64,000 nucleotides of DNA from Bacteroidales bacterium (GCA_004557385.1 SFEA01000003.1:71095-135094), one strand, 5' to 3'. Counted from the first letter of the stretch, positions 9,967-20,668 are shown. Notes: generated by a model from the sequence alone, not told the origin. Program-made: numbers and translations.

Positions 9967-9974
9967 TAAATTTG
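9967..9974 (+). promoter_or_regulatory. -7 box (TAAATTTG) of marC
   Basis: TAAATTTG lies 43 bases ahead of the marC ATG. No clear TTTG at -33. Confidence 0.45.
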
Positions 9975-10017
9975 CACCCGAAATAACAAATACAATCTAT
10001 AAAAACCCTTAAATAAT

Positions 10018-10608
10018 ATGCTTGAACAAATTAACATCCAAGAAATTGTAAGTGCATTCATTGTGCTTTTTGCCGTAATTGATATCATCGGTTCAATTCC
10101 AATTATCATTTCGCTAAAGCAAAGCGGCAAAAAGGTGAACGGAGTACAAGCCGCAGTATATAGTGGAATCATCCTGCTGGTGTTCTTCTATGTAGGCGAA
10201 GGCGTACTGAAACTGTTCGGCGTCGATATCAACTCGTTTGCCGGTGCCGGTGCCATAATCATCTTCCTCGTGTCAATAGAGATGCTGCTCGATGTTGAGT
10301 TGTTCAAGAACAATACCGAATTGAAGTCGAATGCACTCATACCATTAGTATTCCCGCTCATCGCAGGAGCAGGGTCGTTCACCACCCTCATCTCGCTGCG
10401 AGCCGAGTATGCCGACGTGAACATCATCGTCGGTCTTATTCTGAACATGCTTTGGGTGCTGTTTGTAATTAATATGACAGGACGAATCGAGAAAGCCATT
10501 GGCATGGGCGGAATATACATGCTGCGTAAATTCTTCGGCATCATTCTTCTTGCCATTGCAATCAAACTCTTCACATCGAACTTTGCGCAACTGTTTCACA
10601 TGGTTTAA
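10018..10608 (+). CDS. MarC family (UPF0056) integral membrane protein
   Basis: This is a 196-residue, strongly hydrophobic protein with about six predicted membrane segments. It includes the family-type first helix AFIVLFAVIDIIGSIPIIISL and the NALIPLVFPLIAGAGSFTTL motif. MarC proteins are inner-membrane proteins of unsettled function; the old link to multiple antibiotic resistance has not held up in E. coli. It has its own promoter signal and its own terminator, so it is probably monocistronic. Confidence 0.88.
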   Translation: MLEQINIQEIVSAFIVLFAVIDIIGSIPIIISLKQSGKKVNGVQAAVYSGIILLVFFYVGEGVLKLFGVDINSFAGAGAIIIFLVSIEMLLDVELFKNNTELKSNALIPLVFPLIAGAGSFTTLISLRAEYADVNIIVGLILNMLWVLFVINMTGRIEKAIGMGGIYMLRKFFGIILLAIAIKLFTSNFAQLFHMV

Positions 10609-10657
10609 TTATCAAATCATATCAGCTACATAATTCCCAAATGGCTATATTCAAAGC

Positions 10658-10697
10658 ACTTGCAGAGAGTCGGCAACGACCTTTGCAAGTTTTTTTG
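10658..10697 (+). terminator. Rho-independent terminator after marC
   Basis: An outer stem ACTTGCA/TGCAAGT (10658-10664 with 10684-10690) encloses GTCG-GCAA-CGAC. It is followed by a run of seven Ts. Confidence 0.8.
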
Positions 10698-10739
10698 TTT
10701 TAATAGCATTTAGCTTTTAGCAATAGCAAAATTTTTTGG

Positions 10740-10747
10740 TAACTTTG
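10740..10747 (+). promoter_or_regulatory. -7 box (TAACTTTG) of prfA
   Basis: TAACTTTG lies about 50 bases upstream of the prfA ATG. No well-placed TTTG is visible. Confidence 0.5.
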
Positions 10748-10799
10748 CAGTGAATATAACGGAATAACAACAAACATAACCTCAAAATAATCGAAAATA

Positions 10800-11909
10800 A
10801 TGACAGAATACCCATTGCTAAAGCAAATTGACGGATTGGAAGCGCGGCACGAAGAAATTGCAACATTGCTTGGCGACCCATCGGTGCTGAGCGACAAGGC
10901 GCGCTACGCTAAACTGAGCAAAGAGTATAGCGAGCTTGAGGCAATGGTTGCAGCTGCCAATCGCTACCGCCAACTCATTGCGGGAGTGGATGAGGCTAAA
11001 GAGATATTAGAAACCGAAAAAGACGAAATGCTGCGCGAAATCGCCAAGGAAGAGCTGGACGTCAACACTCGTGAAATCACAAAGCTTGAAGAAGACATTA
11101 AGTTGATGCTCACGCCTAAAGACCCCGAAGACAGCCGCAATGCAATATTGGAAATACGAGGCGGCACAGGCGGCGACGAAGCTGCTCTGTTTGCAGGCGA
11201 CTTGCTGAGGATGTATGCCAAATACTGCGAGCGCAAAGGCTGGAAGCTGGAGATATCGAGCGCCAGCGAAGGCAGCGCCGGCGGTTTCAAGGAAGTTGTA
11301 TGCAGCGTGAAGGGCGAAAACGTTTACGGCAGATTGAAATACGAATCGGGCGTGCATCGAGTGCAACGCGTGCCGGCTACCGAAACCCAAGGACGAGTGC
11401 ATACATCGGCGGCATCGGTGGCAGTGCTGCCTGAAGCCGAACCTTTTGACGTTGAAATTAACGAAGGCGAAATACGCTGGGACACATTCCGCAGCGGCGG
11501 AGCTGGCGGTCAGAACGTGAACAAGGTGGAATCGGGCGTGCGATTACGCTATATGTGGAAGAATCCTAACACCGGCATTACCGAAGAAATTCTGATTGAA
11601 TGTACCGAAACTCGCGACCAACCTAAGAACAAAGAGCGCGCACTGGCACGCCTCAGGACGTTCATCTATGACAAAGAGCATCAAAAGTATATCGACGACA
11701 TTGCTTCTCGGCGAAAAACGCTTGTTTCTACCGGCGACCGCTCTGCCAAGATTCGTACATATAACTTTCCACAAGGGCGCATAACCGACCATCGCATTGG
11801 TTACACCATCTACAACCTCTCAGCTTTTATGGACGGCGATATTGACGACTGCATCGACCATTTGATTATTGCCGAGAACGCCGAGAAAATGAAAGCTGCC
11901 GAAATTTAG
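10800..11909 (+). CDS. prfA: Peptide chain release factor 1
   Basis: This 369-residue class I release factor recognises UAA/UAG in the ribosomal A site and triggers peptide release. The codon-recognition tripeptide PAT (residues 192-194, in [14 protein letters not shown]) identifies RF1 rather than RF2, which has SPF. The catalytic GGQ is at residues 236-238. The helical N-terminal domain and the C-terminal domain are complete, and length is normal. No programmed frameshift is present, as expected for RF1. pyrF follows after 67 bases with its own -7 box. Confidence 0.96.
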   Translation: MTEYPLLKQIDGLEARHEEIATLLGDPSVLSDKARYAKLSKEYSELEAMVAAANRYRQLIAGVDEAKEILETEKDEMLREIAKEELDVNTREITKLEEDIKLMLTPKDPEDSRNAILEIRGGTGGDEAALFAGDLLRMYAKYCERKGWKLEISSASEGSAGGFKEVVCSVKGENVYGRLKYESGVHRVQRVPATETQGRVHTSAASVAVLPEAEPFDVEINEGEIRWDTFRSGGAGGQNVNKVESGVRLRYMWKNPNTGITEEILIECTETRDQPKNKERALARLRTFIYDKEHQKYIDDIASRRKTLVSTGDRSAKIRTYNFPQGRITDHRIGYTIYNLSAFMDGDIDDCIDHLIIAENAEKMKAAEI

Positions 11910-11936
11910 AGCAATACCGACAGGATTAAAAAACAT

Positions 11937-11944
11937 TATATTTG
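11937..11944 (+). promoter_or_regulatory. -7 box (TATATTTG) of pyrF
   Basis: TATATTTG lies 32 bases before the pyrF ATG, in the prfA-pyrF gap. No clear -33 TTTG. Confidence 0.45.
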
Positions 11945-11976
11945 ACATAACAAACCCAAAATCACATAACCGCATC

Positions 11977-12798
11977 ATGAACAGAGAGAAACTTATTGCC
12001 CAAATTCGAGCCAAACGCTCATTTTTGTGCGTCGGGCTTGACCCAGACCTCGGCAAAATGCCGGAGTATTTGAATGGCGACCTGCTGGAATTCAACAAAC
12101 AAATAGTTGATGCAACAGCCAAATATGCCATAGCCTACAAGCCCAACCTTGCATTCTACGAGGTTCAAGGCGTGAAAGGCTACGAAGCGTTTGAACGCAC
12201 AGTGCAATACATCAAAACCAACTATCCCGACATCTTCATCATTGCCGACGCCAAGCGCGGCGACATTGGCAACACATCTAAGATGTATGCCCAGAGCTTC
12301 TTTGAGACACTTGACGTTGATGCTGTGACTGTTGCCCCATATATGGGCGAAGACAGCGTAACCCCATTCTTGGGCTACAACGAAAAATGGGTGATTCTTT
12401 TAGGACTCACTTCCAACAAAGGCTCGCACGACTTTCAGCTGATACGCGACGAAAATGGCACTCCTCTGTTTGAGAACGTGCTGCGACGCTCGATGCAATG
12501 GGCCGACAGCAGCAATATGATGTACGTTGTAGGCGCCACGCAAGGCTCAATGTTTGCCGACATCCGCCGAATCGCTCCAAATCATTTTCTGCTTGTTCCG
12601 GGCGTTGGCGCACAAGGCGGCAGCTTAAGCGAAGTGGCAAAATACGGCATGACACCCGACTGCGGACTCATCGTGAACTCGTCGCGAGGCATCATTCACG
12701 CCTCAAAAGACAACGATTTTGCCACTGTTGCCGGCGAAAAAGCACGCGAATTACAGGAGCAAATGGAGAATCTATTAAAAGAACACGGAATTTTGTAA
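11977..12798 (+). CDS. pyrF: Orotidine 5'-phosphate decarboxylase (type 2)
   Basis: This 273-residue enzyme converts OMP to UMP, the last step of de novo UMP synthesis. The catalytic Asp-Lys-Asp array lies in [14 protein letters not shown] (Asp91, Lys93, Asp96). The longer length and the early [14 protein letters not shown] are typical of the type 2 (mycobacterial/Bacteroidota) subfamily rather than the 230-residue E. coli type. The phosphate-binding region VPGVGAQGG and the VNSSRGI stretch are intact. Confidence 0.95.
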   Translation: MNREKLIAQIRAKRSFLCVGLDPDLGKMPEYLNGDLLEFNKQIVDATAKYAIAYKPNLAFYEVQGVKGYEAFERTVQYIKTNYPDIFIIADAKRGDIGNTSKMYAQSFFETLDVDAVTVAPYMGEDSVTPFLGYNEKWVILLGLTSNKGSHDFQLIRDENGTPLFENVLRRSMQWADSSNMMYVVGATQGSMFADIRRIAPNHFLLVPGVGAQGGSLSEVAKYGMTPDCGLIVNSSRGIIHASKDNDFATVAGEKARELQEQMENLLKEHGIL

Positions 12799-12813
12799 AG
12801 CTTGACACAAGTT

Positions 12814-12848
12814 TTTGCAGCAGATTCCAAAATCTTTTGCTATTTTTG
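12814..12848 (+). promoter_or_regulatory. Promoter of pgk (TTTG-23-TATTTTTG)
   Basis: TTTG at 12814-12817 and TATTTTTG at 12841-12848 are separated by 23 bases. The ATG follows 47 bases later. Confidence 0.6.
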
Positions 12849-12895
12849 TAGCAATGAATTACAACCTTTTATTTTAAAAGTAACACATAACAATT

Positions 12896-14152
12896 ATGCA
12901 GAACATTGACAATTACAAGTTTGCTGGTAAGAAAGCAATCGTACGCGTTGACTTCAATGTACCATTGGACGAAAACGGTCACATCACCGACGACACTCGA
13001 ATTCGCGGTGCACTTCCTACATTAAAGAAGATTTTGGCTGATGGCGGTGCACTCATCGTAATGTCGCACATGGGCAAGCCAAAGGGCAAGGTTAATCCAA
13101 AGCTTTCGCTTGGACAAATTAAGGACGCTGTGGCTGCAGCATTGGGAGCACCTGTTGCATTTGCTCCAGATTGCGCTAAGGCAGCCGACGCAGCTGCTGC
13201 ATTGAAGCCAGGTGAAGTGCTCTTGCTTGAAAACCTCCGCTTCTATCCCGAAGAAGAAGGCAAGCCAACCGACGTAAAGAAGGACGACCCTGCTTACGAC
13301 GAAGCAAAGAAAGCAATGAAGGCACGTCAAAAAGAATTTGCCAAGACCCTTGCAAGCTATGCTGATTGCTACGTTAACGACGCATTTGGCACTGCACACC
13401 GCAAGCACGCTTCTACAGCCGTTATTGCCGACTACTTCGATGCCGACAACAAGATGCTTGGCTACTTGATGCAGAAAGAAGTTACTGCAATCGACAACGT
13501 GCTCAAGAATGCACAACATCCTTTCACCGCCATCATCGGTGGTTCGAAGGTTAGCTCGAAGCTTGCCGTTATCAAGAACTTGCTCGACAAGGTTGACAAC
13601 CTCATCATTGGCGGCGGCATGGGATACACCTTCATCAAAGCCCAAGGCGGCAAAATCGGTCTTTCGCTTCACGAAGACGAATTGATGCCAGAAGCACTCA
13701 ACGTGATTGCTGCTGCTAAGGAAAAAGGCGTTAATCTGAGCCTTTCGGTTGCCACAGTTGCTGCCGACTCATTCTCTAACGATGCCAACCGTCAAACTGT
13801 TGACATCTACAACATTCCTGACGGATGGGAAGGCATGGATGCATCTGAAGAATCACTTGCCATCTGGAAGAAAATTATTCTTTCGTCGAAGACTATCCTT
13901 TGGAACGGTCCTGTTGGCGTATTCGAATTCGAAAACTTTGCTCACGGCACAGGCGAAATTGCCAAATATGTTGCTCAAGCTACTCAAGAAAACGGCGCAT
14001 ACTCGCTGGTTGGTGGTGGCGACTCCGTTGCAGCAGTCAACAAGTTTGGTCTTGCCGACAAGGTATCGTATGTTTCTACCGGTGGCGGCGCTATGCTCGA
14101 AGCCATCGAAGGCAAGGTTCTGCCTGGCGTAGCAGCTATCAAAGGCGAATAA
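12896..14152 (+). CDS. pgk: Phosphoglycerate kinase
   Basis: This 418-residue cytosolic glycolytic enzyme transfers phosphate from 1,3-bisphosphoglycerate to ADP. Family signatures are [13 protein letters not shown] at residues 19-31, SHMGKPKG, the hinge and nucleotide-site stretch [19 protein letters not shown], and the C-terminal [13 protein letters not shown]. Codon choice appears more uniform than in neighbouring genes, as expected for a highly expressed protein. It has its own promoter and a terminator, so it is monocistronic. Confidence 0.97.
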   Translation: MQNIDNYKFAGKKAIVRVDFNVPLDENGHITDDTRIRGALPTLKKILADGGALIVMSHMGKPKGKVNPKLSLGQIKDAVAAALGAPVAFAPDCAKAADAAAALKPGEVLLLENLRFYPEEEGKPTDVKKDDPAYDEAKKAMKARQKEFAKTLASYADCYVNDAFGTAHRKHASTAVIADYFDADNKMLGYLMQKEVTAIDNVLKNAQHPFTAIIGGSKVSSKLAVIKNLLDKVDNLIIGGGMGYTFIKAQGGKIGLSLHEDELMPEALNVIAAAKEKGVNLSLSVATVAADSFSNDANRQTVDIYNIPDGWEGMDASEESLAIWKKIILSSKTILWNGPVGVFEFENFAHGTGEIAKYVAQATQENGAYSLVGGGDSVAAVNKFGLADKVSYVSTGGGAMLEAIEGKVLPGVAAIKGE

Positions 14153-14181
14153 TCAACCCGTTGATTAAATCATATTTTTCG

Positions 14182-14215
14182 AGGTGTGCCGAGCGTTTTC
14201 GGTGCACCTTTTTTG
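14182..14215 (+). terminator. Rho-independent terminator after pgk
   Basis: An 11-bp stem with two G-U pairs (14182-14192 with 14199-14209) is followed by a T run. Confidence 0.85.
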
Positions 14216-14318
14216 GTGTTCAACGCACTCTGTTTTAAAATATCTTAAATCGAAAGCCCAAACACGGCACAGCTATCACATTTTCGCACTTTTTACATTG
14301 TTATTCAAATAAAGTTGC

Positions 14319-14326
14319 TAAATTTG
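14319..14326 (+). promoter_or_regulatory. -7 box (TAAATTTG) of mutAB
   Basis: TAAATTTG is 134 bases before mutA. ATTG at 14297-14300, 18 bases upstream, may serve as a weak -33 element. Confidence 0.5.
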
Positions 14327-14460
14327 TAATCGGTTTTGTGAAGGCATCTACTATGCCCTTATATGAACCTTTGATTATGAAAACGCCACTTGAATAATGC
14401 ACATAAACCTGATTTATTCAATGGAAAACAATAACTTAAGTTACTATATTTAAACAAATT

Positions 14461-16305
14461 ATGGCAGAAAACAAAGAAAAATTGTTTGACCAATTTGCAC
14501 CTAACACAAAGCAAGAGTGGATTGACAAAGTCACCGCCGACTTGAAGGGTGCCGACTTCAACAAGAAGCTTGTTTGGCGAACAAACGAAGGCTTCAATGT
14601 ACAGCCAATGTATCGCGCTGAGGACATTAAAGACTTCAAAACAATCGATTCTCTTCCTGGAGAATACCCTTATGTGAGAGGAACACGTACCGACAACACC
14701 TGGTACATTCGTGAAGATGTAGTCGTTGAAGATGCAGCAGCAGCCAATGCAGCAGCCCTCGACCTTTTGGACAAGGGCGTTACTTCGATTGGTTTTGCAA
14801 TGAAAATCGATGCTACAGCTGAGGTTATGGCAACTTTGTTGCACGACATCGACATCACTAAAGTGGAAATCAACTTTGTTGGTTGTCCCAACAAAGCTGT
14901 TGCCACTGCGAAAGCCCTTGCCGAATACCTTAAGGGTTACGACGCACTCGATGCGATTCGTGGTGCAATAGAATTCGACCCCTTCAAGCGCGAATTGAAG
15001 CACGGCAAACCATTCCCTCACGACATCAAGGCTCTTGCAGCCGAATTGTTTGAGGCAGCTAAAGAAATGCCACACCTCCGTTTGTTCACCGTCGACTCTA
15101 CCCTGCTTTGCAACGCCGGTGCTTACATCTATCAAGAACTTGGCTATGCATTAAGCTGGGGTGCCGAATGGATGAACTTACTCACCGATGCCGGCATCTC
15201 GGCAACCGACGCTGCCAAGCGCATCAAGTTCAACATGGGCATCTCAAACAACTACTTCATGGAACTGTCAAAATTCCGTGCAGCAAGAATGCTCTGGGCT
15301 CAAATCGTTAAGCAATACAATCCCGAATGTGAATGTGCTTGCAAGATTGCCGTTCATGCCATCACCTCGGAATTCAACCAAACAATCTTCGACGCACACG
15401 TCAATCTGCTCCGTTCGCAAACCGAAGCAATGTCGGCTGCGCTTGCAGGCGTTGACTCAATCACTGTTCAACCATTCGACAAGCAATATAAGCAACCCGA
15501 CGAATTATCGAAACACCTTGCACGCAATCAGCAACTCCTTCTCATGGAAGAAAGCCATCTGAACAAGGTTATCGACCCTGCCGGCGGCTCATATTATGTT
15601 GAAACACTCACCGTATCGCTTGCCGAACAAGCATGGAAAGTGTTCATCGACACTGAGGACAAGGGTGGTTTCAAGGCTATGATTGAAGCTGGCGATGTTC
15701 AGAAAGCAATCAATGCTACTGCCGAAAAACGTCACCTCGACGTTGCTCGCCGCAAGGAACAACTGCTTGGCACAAACCAATTCCCTAACTTCAACGAAAT
15801 GGCAGCCGGCAAGATTGAAGCTCAAGAAGGCAAATGCGGATGCGGATGCGAAGATGGCGAAAACGCTCTCAACCGTCGTCGCGCAGCAAGCGACTTCGAA
15901 GAACTTCGCCTTGCAACCGAACGTAGCGGCAAACGTCCAAAAGTGTTTATGCTCACCATCGGCAACCTTGCAATGCGTTTGGCTCGCAGCCAATTCTCTT
16001 CAAACTTCTTTGCATGCGCAGGCTATGAAATAATCGACAACCTTGGCTTCGACACTGTTGAACAAGGCGTTGATGCCGCTTTGGCAAAGGGCGCTCAAGT
16101 GGTGGTGCTTTGCTCAAGCGACGACGAATACGAAACTCTTGCACCTGCAGCATTCAAGTATCTTGATGGCCGTGCCGAATTTGTTGTTGCCGGCGCTCCT
16201 GCTTGCACCGAAGCTCTTCAGGCAGCAGGCATCGAAAACTTCGTACATGTTCGCAGCAATGTTCTTGAAACTTTAAAGGCTTTTAATGCTAAACTATTAA
16301 AATAA
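14461..16305 (+). CDS. mutA: Methylmalonyl-CoA mutase small subunit
   Basis: This 614-residue beta chain of the heterodimeric adenosylcobalamin-dependent mutase acts in the succinate-to-propionate fermentation route. It has the mutase TIM-barrel (residues about 30-450, e.g. GISNNYFMELSKFRAARMLW and DPAGGSYYVETLT) and a C-terminal flavodoxin-like domain (about 490-614). That domain lacks the DxHxxG cobalamin ligand, as is normal for the small subunit, so it is structural. A cysteine-rich CGCGC string at residues 459-463 sits in the linker between the two domains. mutB follows after 9 bases. Confidence 0.94.
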   Translation: MAENKEKLFDQFAPNTKQEWIDKVTADLKGADFNKKLVWRTNEGFNVQPMYRAEDIKDFKTIDSLPGEYPYVRGTRTDNTWYIREDVVVEDAAAANAAALDLLDKGVTSIGFAMKIDATAEVMATLLHDIDITKVEINFVGCPNKAVATAKALAEYLKGYDALDAIRGAIEFDPFKRELKHGKPFPHDIKALAAELFEAAKEMPHLRLFTVDSTLLCNAGAYIYQELGYALSWGAEWMNLLTDAGISATDAAKRIKFNMGISNNYFMELSKFRAARMLWAQIVKQYNPECECACKIAVHAITSEFNQTIFDAHVNLLRSQTEAMSAALAGVDSITVQPFDKQYKQPDELSKHLARNQQLLLMEESHLNKVIDPAGGSYYVETLTVSLAEQAWKVFIDTEDKGGFKAMIEAGDVQKAINATAEKRHLDVARRKEQLLGTNQFPNFNEMAAGKIEAQEGKCGCGCEDGENALNRRRAASDFEELRLATERSGKRPKVFMLTIGNLAMRLARSQFSSNFFACAGYEIIDNLGFDTVEQGVDAALAKGAQVVVLCSSDDEYETLAPAAFKYLDGRAEFVVAGAPACTEALQAAGIENFVHVRSNVLETLKAFNAKLLK

Positions 16306-16314
16306 TTTTGACAC

Positions 16315-18465
16315 ATGAGACCAAATTTTAAAAATATAGACATAGCAACCGAAGCTTTTAATGTTCAACACAAGCCGATTGCTGAAGGTGAAAAGTGGAT
16401 TACTCCAGAGTTAATCCCCGTGAAATCTATCTACACCAAGGACGATCTTGAGGGACTTGAACACCTCGATTACGTTGCTGGTATCCCTCCATTCTTGAGA
16501 GGCCCGTACAGCGCAATGTACCCACTCCGTCCTTGGACAATACGTCAATATGCAGGATTCTCTACTGCTGCTGAATCAAATGCTTTCTATCGTCGCAACT
16601 TGGCTTCTGGTCAGAAAGGTTTGTCGGTAGCATTCGACCTTCCTACTCACCGCGGATATGACGCCGACCACCAACGCGTTGTTGGCGACGTTGGTAAAGC
16701 CGGTGTTTCAATCTGCTCGCTCGAAGACATGAAAGTGCTGTTCGAAGGTATTCCTTTGAACAAAATGTCGGTGTCGATGACTATGAACGGCGCAGTGTTG
16801 CCAGTTCTTGCATTCTACATCAATGCCGGTCTTGAACAAGGCGCTAAGCTCGAAGAAATGGCAGGTACAATCCAAAACGACATTTTGAAGGAATTCATGG
16901 TGCGCAACACCTACATTTATCCTCCAAAGTTCTCAATGAAGATTATTGCCGACATCTTTGAGTATACTTCTCAAAATATGCCTAAGTTCAACAGCATCTC
17001 CATCTCGGGCTACCACATGCAAGAAGCCGGTGCAACAGCCGACATCGAATTGGCTTATACTCTTGCCGACGGTCTTGAATATCTGCGCGCAGGTATCAAT
17101 GCCGGCATGAATGTCGACACCTTTGCTCCTCGCCTTTCGTTCTTCTGGGCTATCGGCATGAACTTCTTCATGGAAATTGCCAAGATGCGTGCAGCTCGTC
17201 TGCTGTGGGCTAAGATTGTTAAGAGCTTCGGCGCTAAGAATCCTAAGTCGATGGCATTGCGCACTCACTCGCAAACATCAGGATGGTCGCTCACCGAACA
17301 AGACCCTTACAACAATGTTGGCCGTACTTGCATCGAAGCAATGGCTGCCACTCTTGGTCACACACAATCGCTTCACACCAACGCACTCGACGAGGCAATC
17401 GCTTTGCCAACCGACTTCTCGGCGCGTATTGCCCGCAATACTCAGATTTACATTCAACAAGAAACTGAAATCTGCCGCGAAGTTGACCCATGGGGTGGCT
17501 CTTATTATGTAGAAGCCCTCACCAACGAAATCGCTCACAAGGCTTGGGAACACATTCAAGAAATCGAATCGCTTGGCGGTATGGCTAAGGCAATCGAAAC
17601 CGGTGTTCCAAAGATGCGCATCGAAGAAGCCGCTGCTCGCACTCAAGCACGCATCGACTCGAAGAAGCAAACCATCGTTGGTATCAACAAATATCGTCTT
17701 CCTAAGGAAGAAGCCATCGATATTCTTGAAATCGACAACACCGAAGTGCGTATGTCGCAAGTTGCTCGTCTTGAAGAACTCAAGAAGAACCGCGACAACG
17801 ACAAGGTTAAGGAAGCTCTTGCAGCCATCACCGAATGTGTGAAGACAGGCAACGGCAACCTGCTTGACCTGGCTGTTAAAGCCGCTGGCGTGCGTGCCAC
17901 ATTGGGCGAAATTTCAGATGCCTGCGAAGAAGTCGTAGGCCGTTATAAAGCAGTAATTAGAACTATTTCAGGCGTGTACTCAAACGAAACTAACGACGAT
18001 CCCGAATTCGCAAAAGCCAAGAAGATGGTTGCTGAATTCGCTAAGAGAGAAGGCCGTCAACCTCGCATCATGATTGCCAAGATGGGTCAAGACGGTCACG
18101 ACCGCGGTGCTAAGGTGGTTGCTACCGGTTATGCCGACTGCGGCTACGACGTGGATATGGGTCCTTTGTTCCAAACTCCGGAAGAATCAGCTCGTCAAGC
18201 TGTTGAAAACGACGTTCACATCCTTGGCGTTTCGTCGCTTGCTGCAGGTCACAAAACTTTAGTTCCTCAGGTGATTGCTGAACTGAAGAAACTTGGCCGT
18301 GAGGACATCGTGGTAATTGCTGGTGGCGTTATTCCTGCCCAAGACTACGACTTCCTTTACAAAGCTGGCGTTGCTGCTATCTATGGTCCTGGCACTCCTA
18401 TCACAAAATCAGCCATCAACATGATTGAAATTCTTAACAAACTCAACGGTTACGACGCCGAATAA
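16315..18465 (+). CDS. mutB: Methylmalonyl-CoA mutase large subunit
   Basis: This 716-residue catalytic alpha chain interconverts succinyl-CoA and (R)-methylmalonyl-CoA. The barrel domain has the substrate-site [18 protein letters not shown] and [19 protein letters not shown] stretches. The C-terminal cobalamin-binding domain carries DGHDRG with Asp593, His595 and Gly598, the base-off lower-ligand motif, plus [10 protein letters not shown] and GGVIPAQDY. It forms a two-gene operon with mutA. The epimerase and methylmalonyl-CoA decarboxylase genes that often accompany the pair are not next to it here; a weak terminator follows. Confidence 0.96.
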   Translation: MRPNFKNIDIATEAFNVQHKPIAEGEKWITPELIPVKSIYTKDDLEGLEHLDYVAGIPPFLRGPYSAMYPLRPWTIRQYAGFSTAAESNAFYRRNLASGQKGLSVAFDLPTHRGYDADHQRVVGDVGKAGVSICSLEDMKVLFEGIPLNKMSVSMTMNGAVLPVLAFYINAGLEQGAKLEEMAGTIQNDILKEFMVRNTYIYPPKFSMKIIADIFEYTSQNMPKFNSISISGYHMQEAGATADIELAYTLADGLEYLRAGINAGMNVDTFAPRLSFFWAIGMNFFMEIAKMRAARLLWAKIVKSFGAKNPKSMALRTHSQTSGWSLTEQDPYNNVGRTCIEAMAATLGHTQSLHTNALDEAIALPTDFSARIARNTQIYIQQETEICREVDPWGGSYYVEALTNEIAHKAWEHIQEIESLGGMAKAIETGVPKMRIEEAAARTQARIDSKKQTIVGINKYRLPKEEAIDILEIDNTEVRMSQVARLEELKKNRDNDKVKEALAAITECVKTGNGNLLDLAVKAAGVRATLGEISDACEEVVGRYKAVIRTISGVYSNETNDDPEFAKAKKMVAEFAKREGRQPRIMIAKMGQDGHDRGAKVVATGYADCGYDVDMGPLFQTPEESARQAVENDVHILGVSSLAAGHKTLVPQVIAELKKLGREDIVVIAGGVIPAQDYDFLYKAGVAAIYGPGTPITKSAINMIEILNKLNGYDAE

Positions 18466-18497
18466 AATTAGTTAAGAACAACATCATAATCTCAGTT

Positions 18498-18540
18498 ATG
18501 GGAGAGAACCCTTTCAAATAGGATTCTCTCCTATTTGTAT
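18498..18540 (+). terminator. Probable terminator after mutB
   Basis: An 8-bp stem (18501-18508 with 18524-18531) is extended at its base and flanked by CC/GG inside. The T tail is weak. Confidence 0.55.
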
Positions 18541-18646
18541 TCTCACCCCTGCTTTAGCAATAAAGCACGCAATGTGAGCGATATTGTTCCATACCAATTG
18601 TATTGGCATAGCCACCTACTGCAAGCCAAACAACGTGTGATTCAGG

Positions 18647-18688
18647 GAAAACAAAATGAGGAATCCACAAAAACTCGCGAATTCCTCA
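18647..18688 (-). terminator. Rho-independent terminator of nhaD
   Basis: On the minus strand an 8-bp stem (18681-18688 with 18657-18664) is followed by TTTTGTTTT, 30-70 bases past the nhaD stop. Confidence 0.75.
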
Positions 18689-18716
18689 CCTGAAAATTAT
18701 GCTTAAATTGATTTCC

Positions 18717-20057
18717 TTAAAACTCAATCACCAGCCAAGCTTCAAGCCAAATGGTGGCAATACCCGCAATATAACCTGCAAAAGCCATGATTGAAAAGCG
18801 TTTTAAATACCACATAAAAGATATTTTTTCAATACCCATAGCAACTACACCTGCAGCCGAGCCAATAATCATGATGCTACCACCAACGCCTGCACAGAAA
18901 GTAAGCAAATGCCAGAACAAACCGTCTTGAATGAAATATTGGGCATATACAGGGTCGGCAGAAGCCTGAATGATAGCTTCGGTCGAGACAGGGTACATAT
19001 TCATGCAAGCAGCCACAAGCGGAACATTATCGACAATCGACGACAAAACGCCAATAATGCCGTTGATGGTGTATGGTTCATGAATGTTTGTATCAAGCCA
19101 ATGTGCCAAATTACTCAACAAGTGCGCCTGTTGCAAAGCGTTCACTGCAAGCAAAATGCCAAGGAAGAACAATATTGTAGACATGTCAATACGGCGCAGT
19201 GCCGACGAAATGCGACCATCCATCTTTTTGTCAAGGTCACACTTGTTCACAATAATCTCGGTGATGAGCCACATCACACCCAGCGAAATGAGTATGCCCA
19301 TATACGGCGGCAAATGGGTGATTGACTTGAACACTGGCACAAACAGCAAAGACAGCACGCCGGAGATGAGAATCGACTTGCTGATGAGCGGATGGGTGTC
19401 GGACAGCGATTCGCCCACACGCTTGTCGTTATCATTCAGTTCTTCCAAGGGTTCGTCCTTCACGCAACGCGATGCAATGAGCACCGGAATCACAACCGAT
19501 ACAATGCAAGGCAAAATCAAATAGCCTATCAAGTTAAGCGACGTCACACAATTTTTCATCCAAAGCATGATGGTGGTGACATCGCCAATCGGCGACCACG
19601 CTCCGCCACTATTGGCAGAAATGATAATCACTCCTGCAAACTTCCATCGCTCGCGGTTGCTGCTAATCATGCGCCTTAGCATCATCACCATAATGATGGT
19701 GGTGGTCATATTGTCGAGGATGGCCGACATAAAGAACGAGATGAGTGCAATCACCCACATCAGTTTGCGCTTGTTGCGAGCCCTGATGCGACGAGTGATA
19801 TATGAAAAACCATCGTAGCGGTCAATAAGCTCAACAATGGTCATAGCACCAATCAAGAACACCACTACCTCGCAAGTGTCGCCCAATGCCTCAATTAGTC
19901 GATACGATAGGTCCTGATTATGCGAACCCAATGAATAAGTTGCCCAAAGCAAACCACACATAAGAAGCGCAAACGTGGCTTTGTTTATACGCAATACGTG
20001 TTCCGAAGCTATCATCAAATAGCCCAAAACAAATATCACTATCATTATTGTTACCAT
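18717..20057 (-). CDS. nhaD: NhaD-type Na+/H+ antiporter
   Basis: This 446-residue polytopic inner-membrane protein of the ion transporter superfamily has about 11-12 predicted helices. Typical NhaD motifs are the two half-repeat stretches SAILDNMTTTIIMVMML and SSIVDNVPLVAACM, each with the membrane Asp-Asn pair. SANSGGAWSPIGDVTTIMLW and GGSIMIIGSAAGV are also present. Members exchange Na+ or Li+ for protons at alkaline pH. It lies 110 bases downstream of the DUF4293 gene on the same strand. No clear separate promoter is visible, so cotranscription is possible. Confidence 0.9.
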   Translation of the reverse strand: MVTIMIVIFVLGYLMIASEHVLRINKATFALLMCGLLWATYSLGSHNQDLSYRLIEALGDTCEVVVFLIGAMTIVELIDRYDGFSYITRRIRARNKRKLMWVIALISFFMSAILDNMTTTIIMVMMLRRMISSNRERWKFAGVIIISANSGGAWSPIGDVTTIMLWMKNCVTSLNLIGYLILPCIVSVVIPVLIASRCVKDEPLEELNDNDKRVGESLSDTHPLISKSILISGVLSLLFVPVFKSITHLPPYMGILISLGVMWLITEIIVNKCDLDKKMDGRISSALRRIDMSTILFFLGILLAVNALQQAHLLSNLAHWLDTNIHEPYTINGIIGVLSSIVDNVPLVAACMNMYPVSTEAIIQASADPVYAQYFIQDGLFWHLLTFCAGVGGSIMIIGSAAGVVAMGIEKISFMWYLKRFSIMAFAGYIAGIATIWLEAWLVIEF

Positions 20058-20167
20058 AAGTAATGTGTATTAGATTATGTAAGTTTTAGAGTCTATTAAT
20101 ACTTGATTAGATATACGTGTAATACTTGCTATAAAAATGTTATTAGTTTCATTAATCCGCAATTCTT

Positions 20168-20626
20168 TTATCGTATATGGTCAGAATCACGCAACAACTT
20201 AATGTCTCTCTTGATTCCGTTCAATGCCATAAATTGCAATATCAAAGCCAACAATGGCAAACACATTACAAATGTAGGTTTGATTGACAAAACACTATGA
20301 GTGTCAGCTATAACCGAAACATTTATGAAAATGTAAGCCACAAGAGCAACCACACAAAACATAGTGCGCAATGTAACACTCTTTTGCACCTTCAAGTCCT
20401 TGAATTTGGCAATCGCTAAAACCGACAAGATTACCGACAACGCCACAAGCACTATCGAAATAGGCACGTACGTTTCTCCCCCATCGGGAATTCCACACAT
20501 TTTTATGCAACTAAAAGTCACAATTTTTGTACCGACTTCTACAATAACCGAAGTCGTAAAAGCAAAAATCAGCAGCAAAACTGCCGATAAAAATAGATAC
20601 AGATTCTGCAATCGTTGAATCACCAT
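20168..20626 (-). CDS. DUF4293-like four-helix membrane protein
   Basis: This 152-residue protein begins MVIQRLQNLYLFL, the characteristic opening of the DUF4293 family found in Bacteroidota. It has four hydrophobic segments (about residues 8-28, 55-75, 88-108 and 118-138). No catalytic motif is visible and no function is known for the family. The placement ahead of nhaD may be only positional. The family assignment is from pattern memory. Confidence 0.7.
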   Translation of the reverse strand: MVIQRLQNLYLFLSAVLLLIFAFTTSVIVEVGTKIVTFSCIKMCGIPDGGETYVPISIVLVALSVILSVLAIAKFKDLKVQKSVTLRTMFCVVALVAYIFINVSVIADTHSVLSIKPTFVMCLPLLALILQFMALNGIKRDIKLLRDSDHIR

Positions 20627-20668
20627 AATTTTTTATAAAAATAATTATTAATTACTTAACTTTCTATA

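Larger units (their letters stand above)
9610..10017 (+). other. 408-base intergenic stretch, leuB to marC
   Basis: It holds the leu operon terminator at 9707-9741 and the marC -7 box at 9967-9974. The remainder is A/T-rich with no convincing reading frame, repeat or RNA gene that I can see. Confidence 0.6.
14153..14460 (+). other. 308-base intergenic stretch, pgk to mutA
   Basis: It holds the pgk terminator (14182-14215) and a -7 box (14319-14326). The 134-base leader between that box and mutA shows no cobalamin-riboswitch features that I recognise and no leader peptide of note. Confidence 0.6.

Noticed and set aside
10800..11909. Release factor as RF2 with programmed frameshift
   Set aside because: The frame is uninterrupted and the recognition tripeptide is PAT, which marks RF1.
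14327..14460. Possible cobalamin riboswitch ahead of the B12-dependent mutase
   Set aside because: The 134-base leader lacks a B12-box-like core and stacked helices that I can identify. The enzyme uses B12, but synthesis/transport genes are the usual riboswitch targets.
14359..15135. 258-codon open frame on the minus strand opposite mutA
   Set aside because: It is antisense to a conserved gene. Its composition is that expected from reversing GC-biased codons, with no start-site signals.
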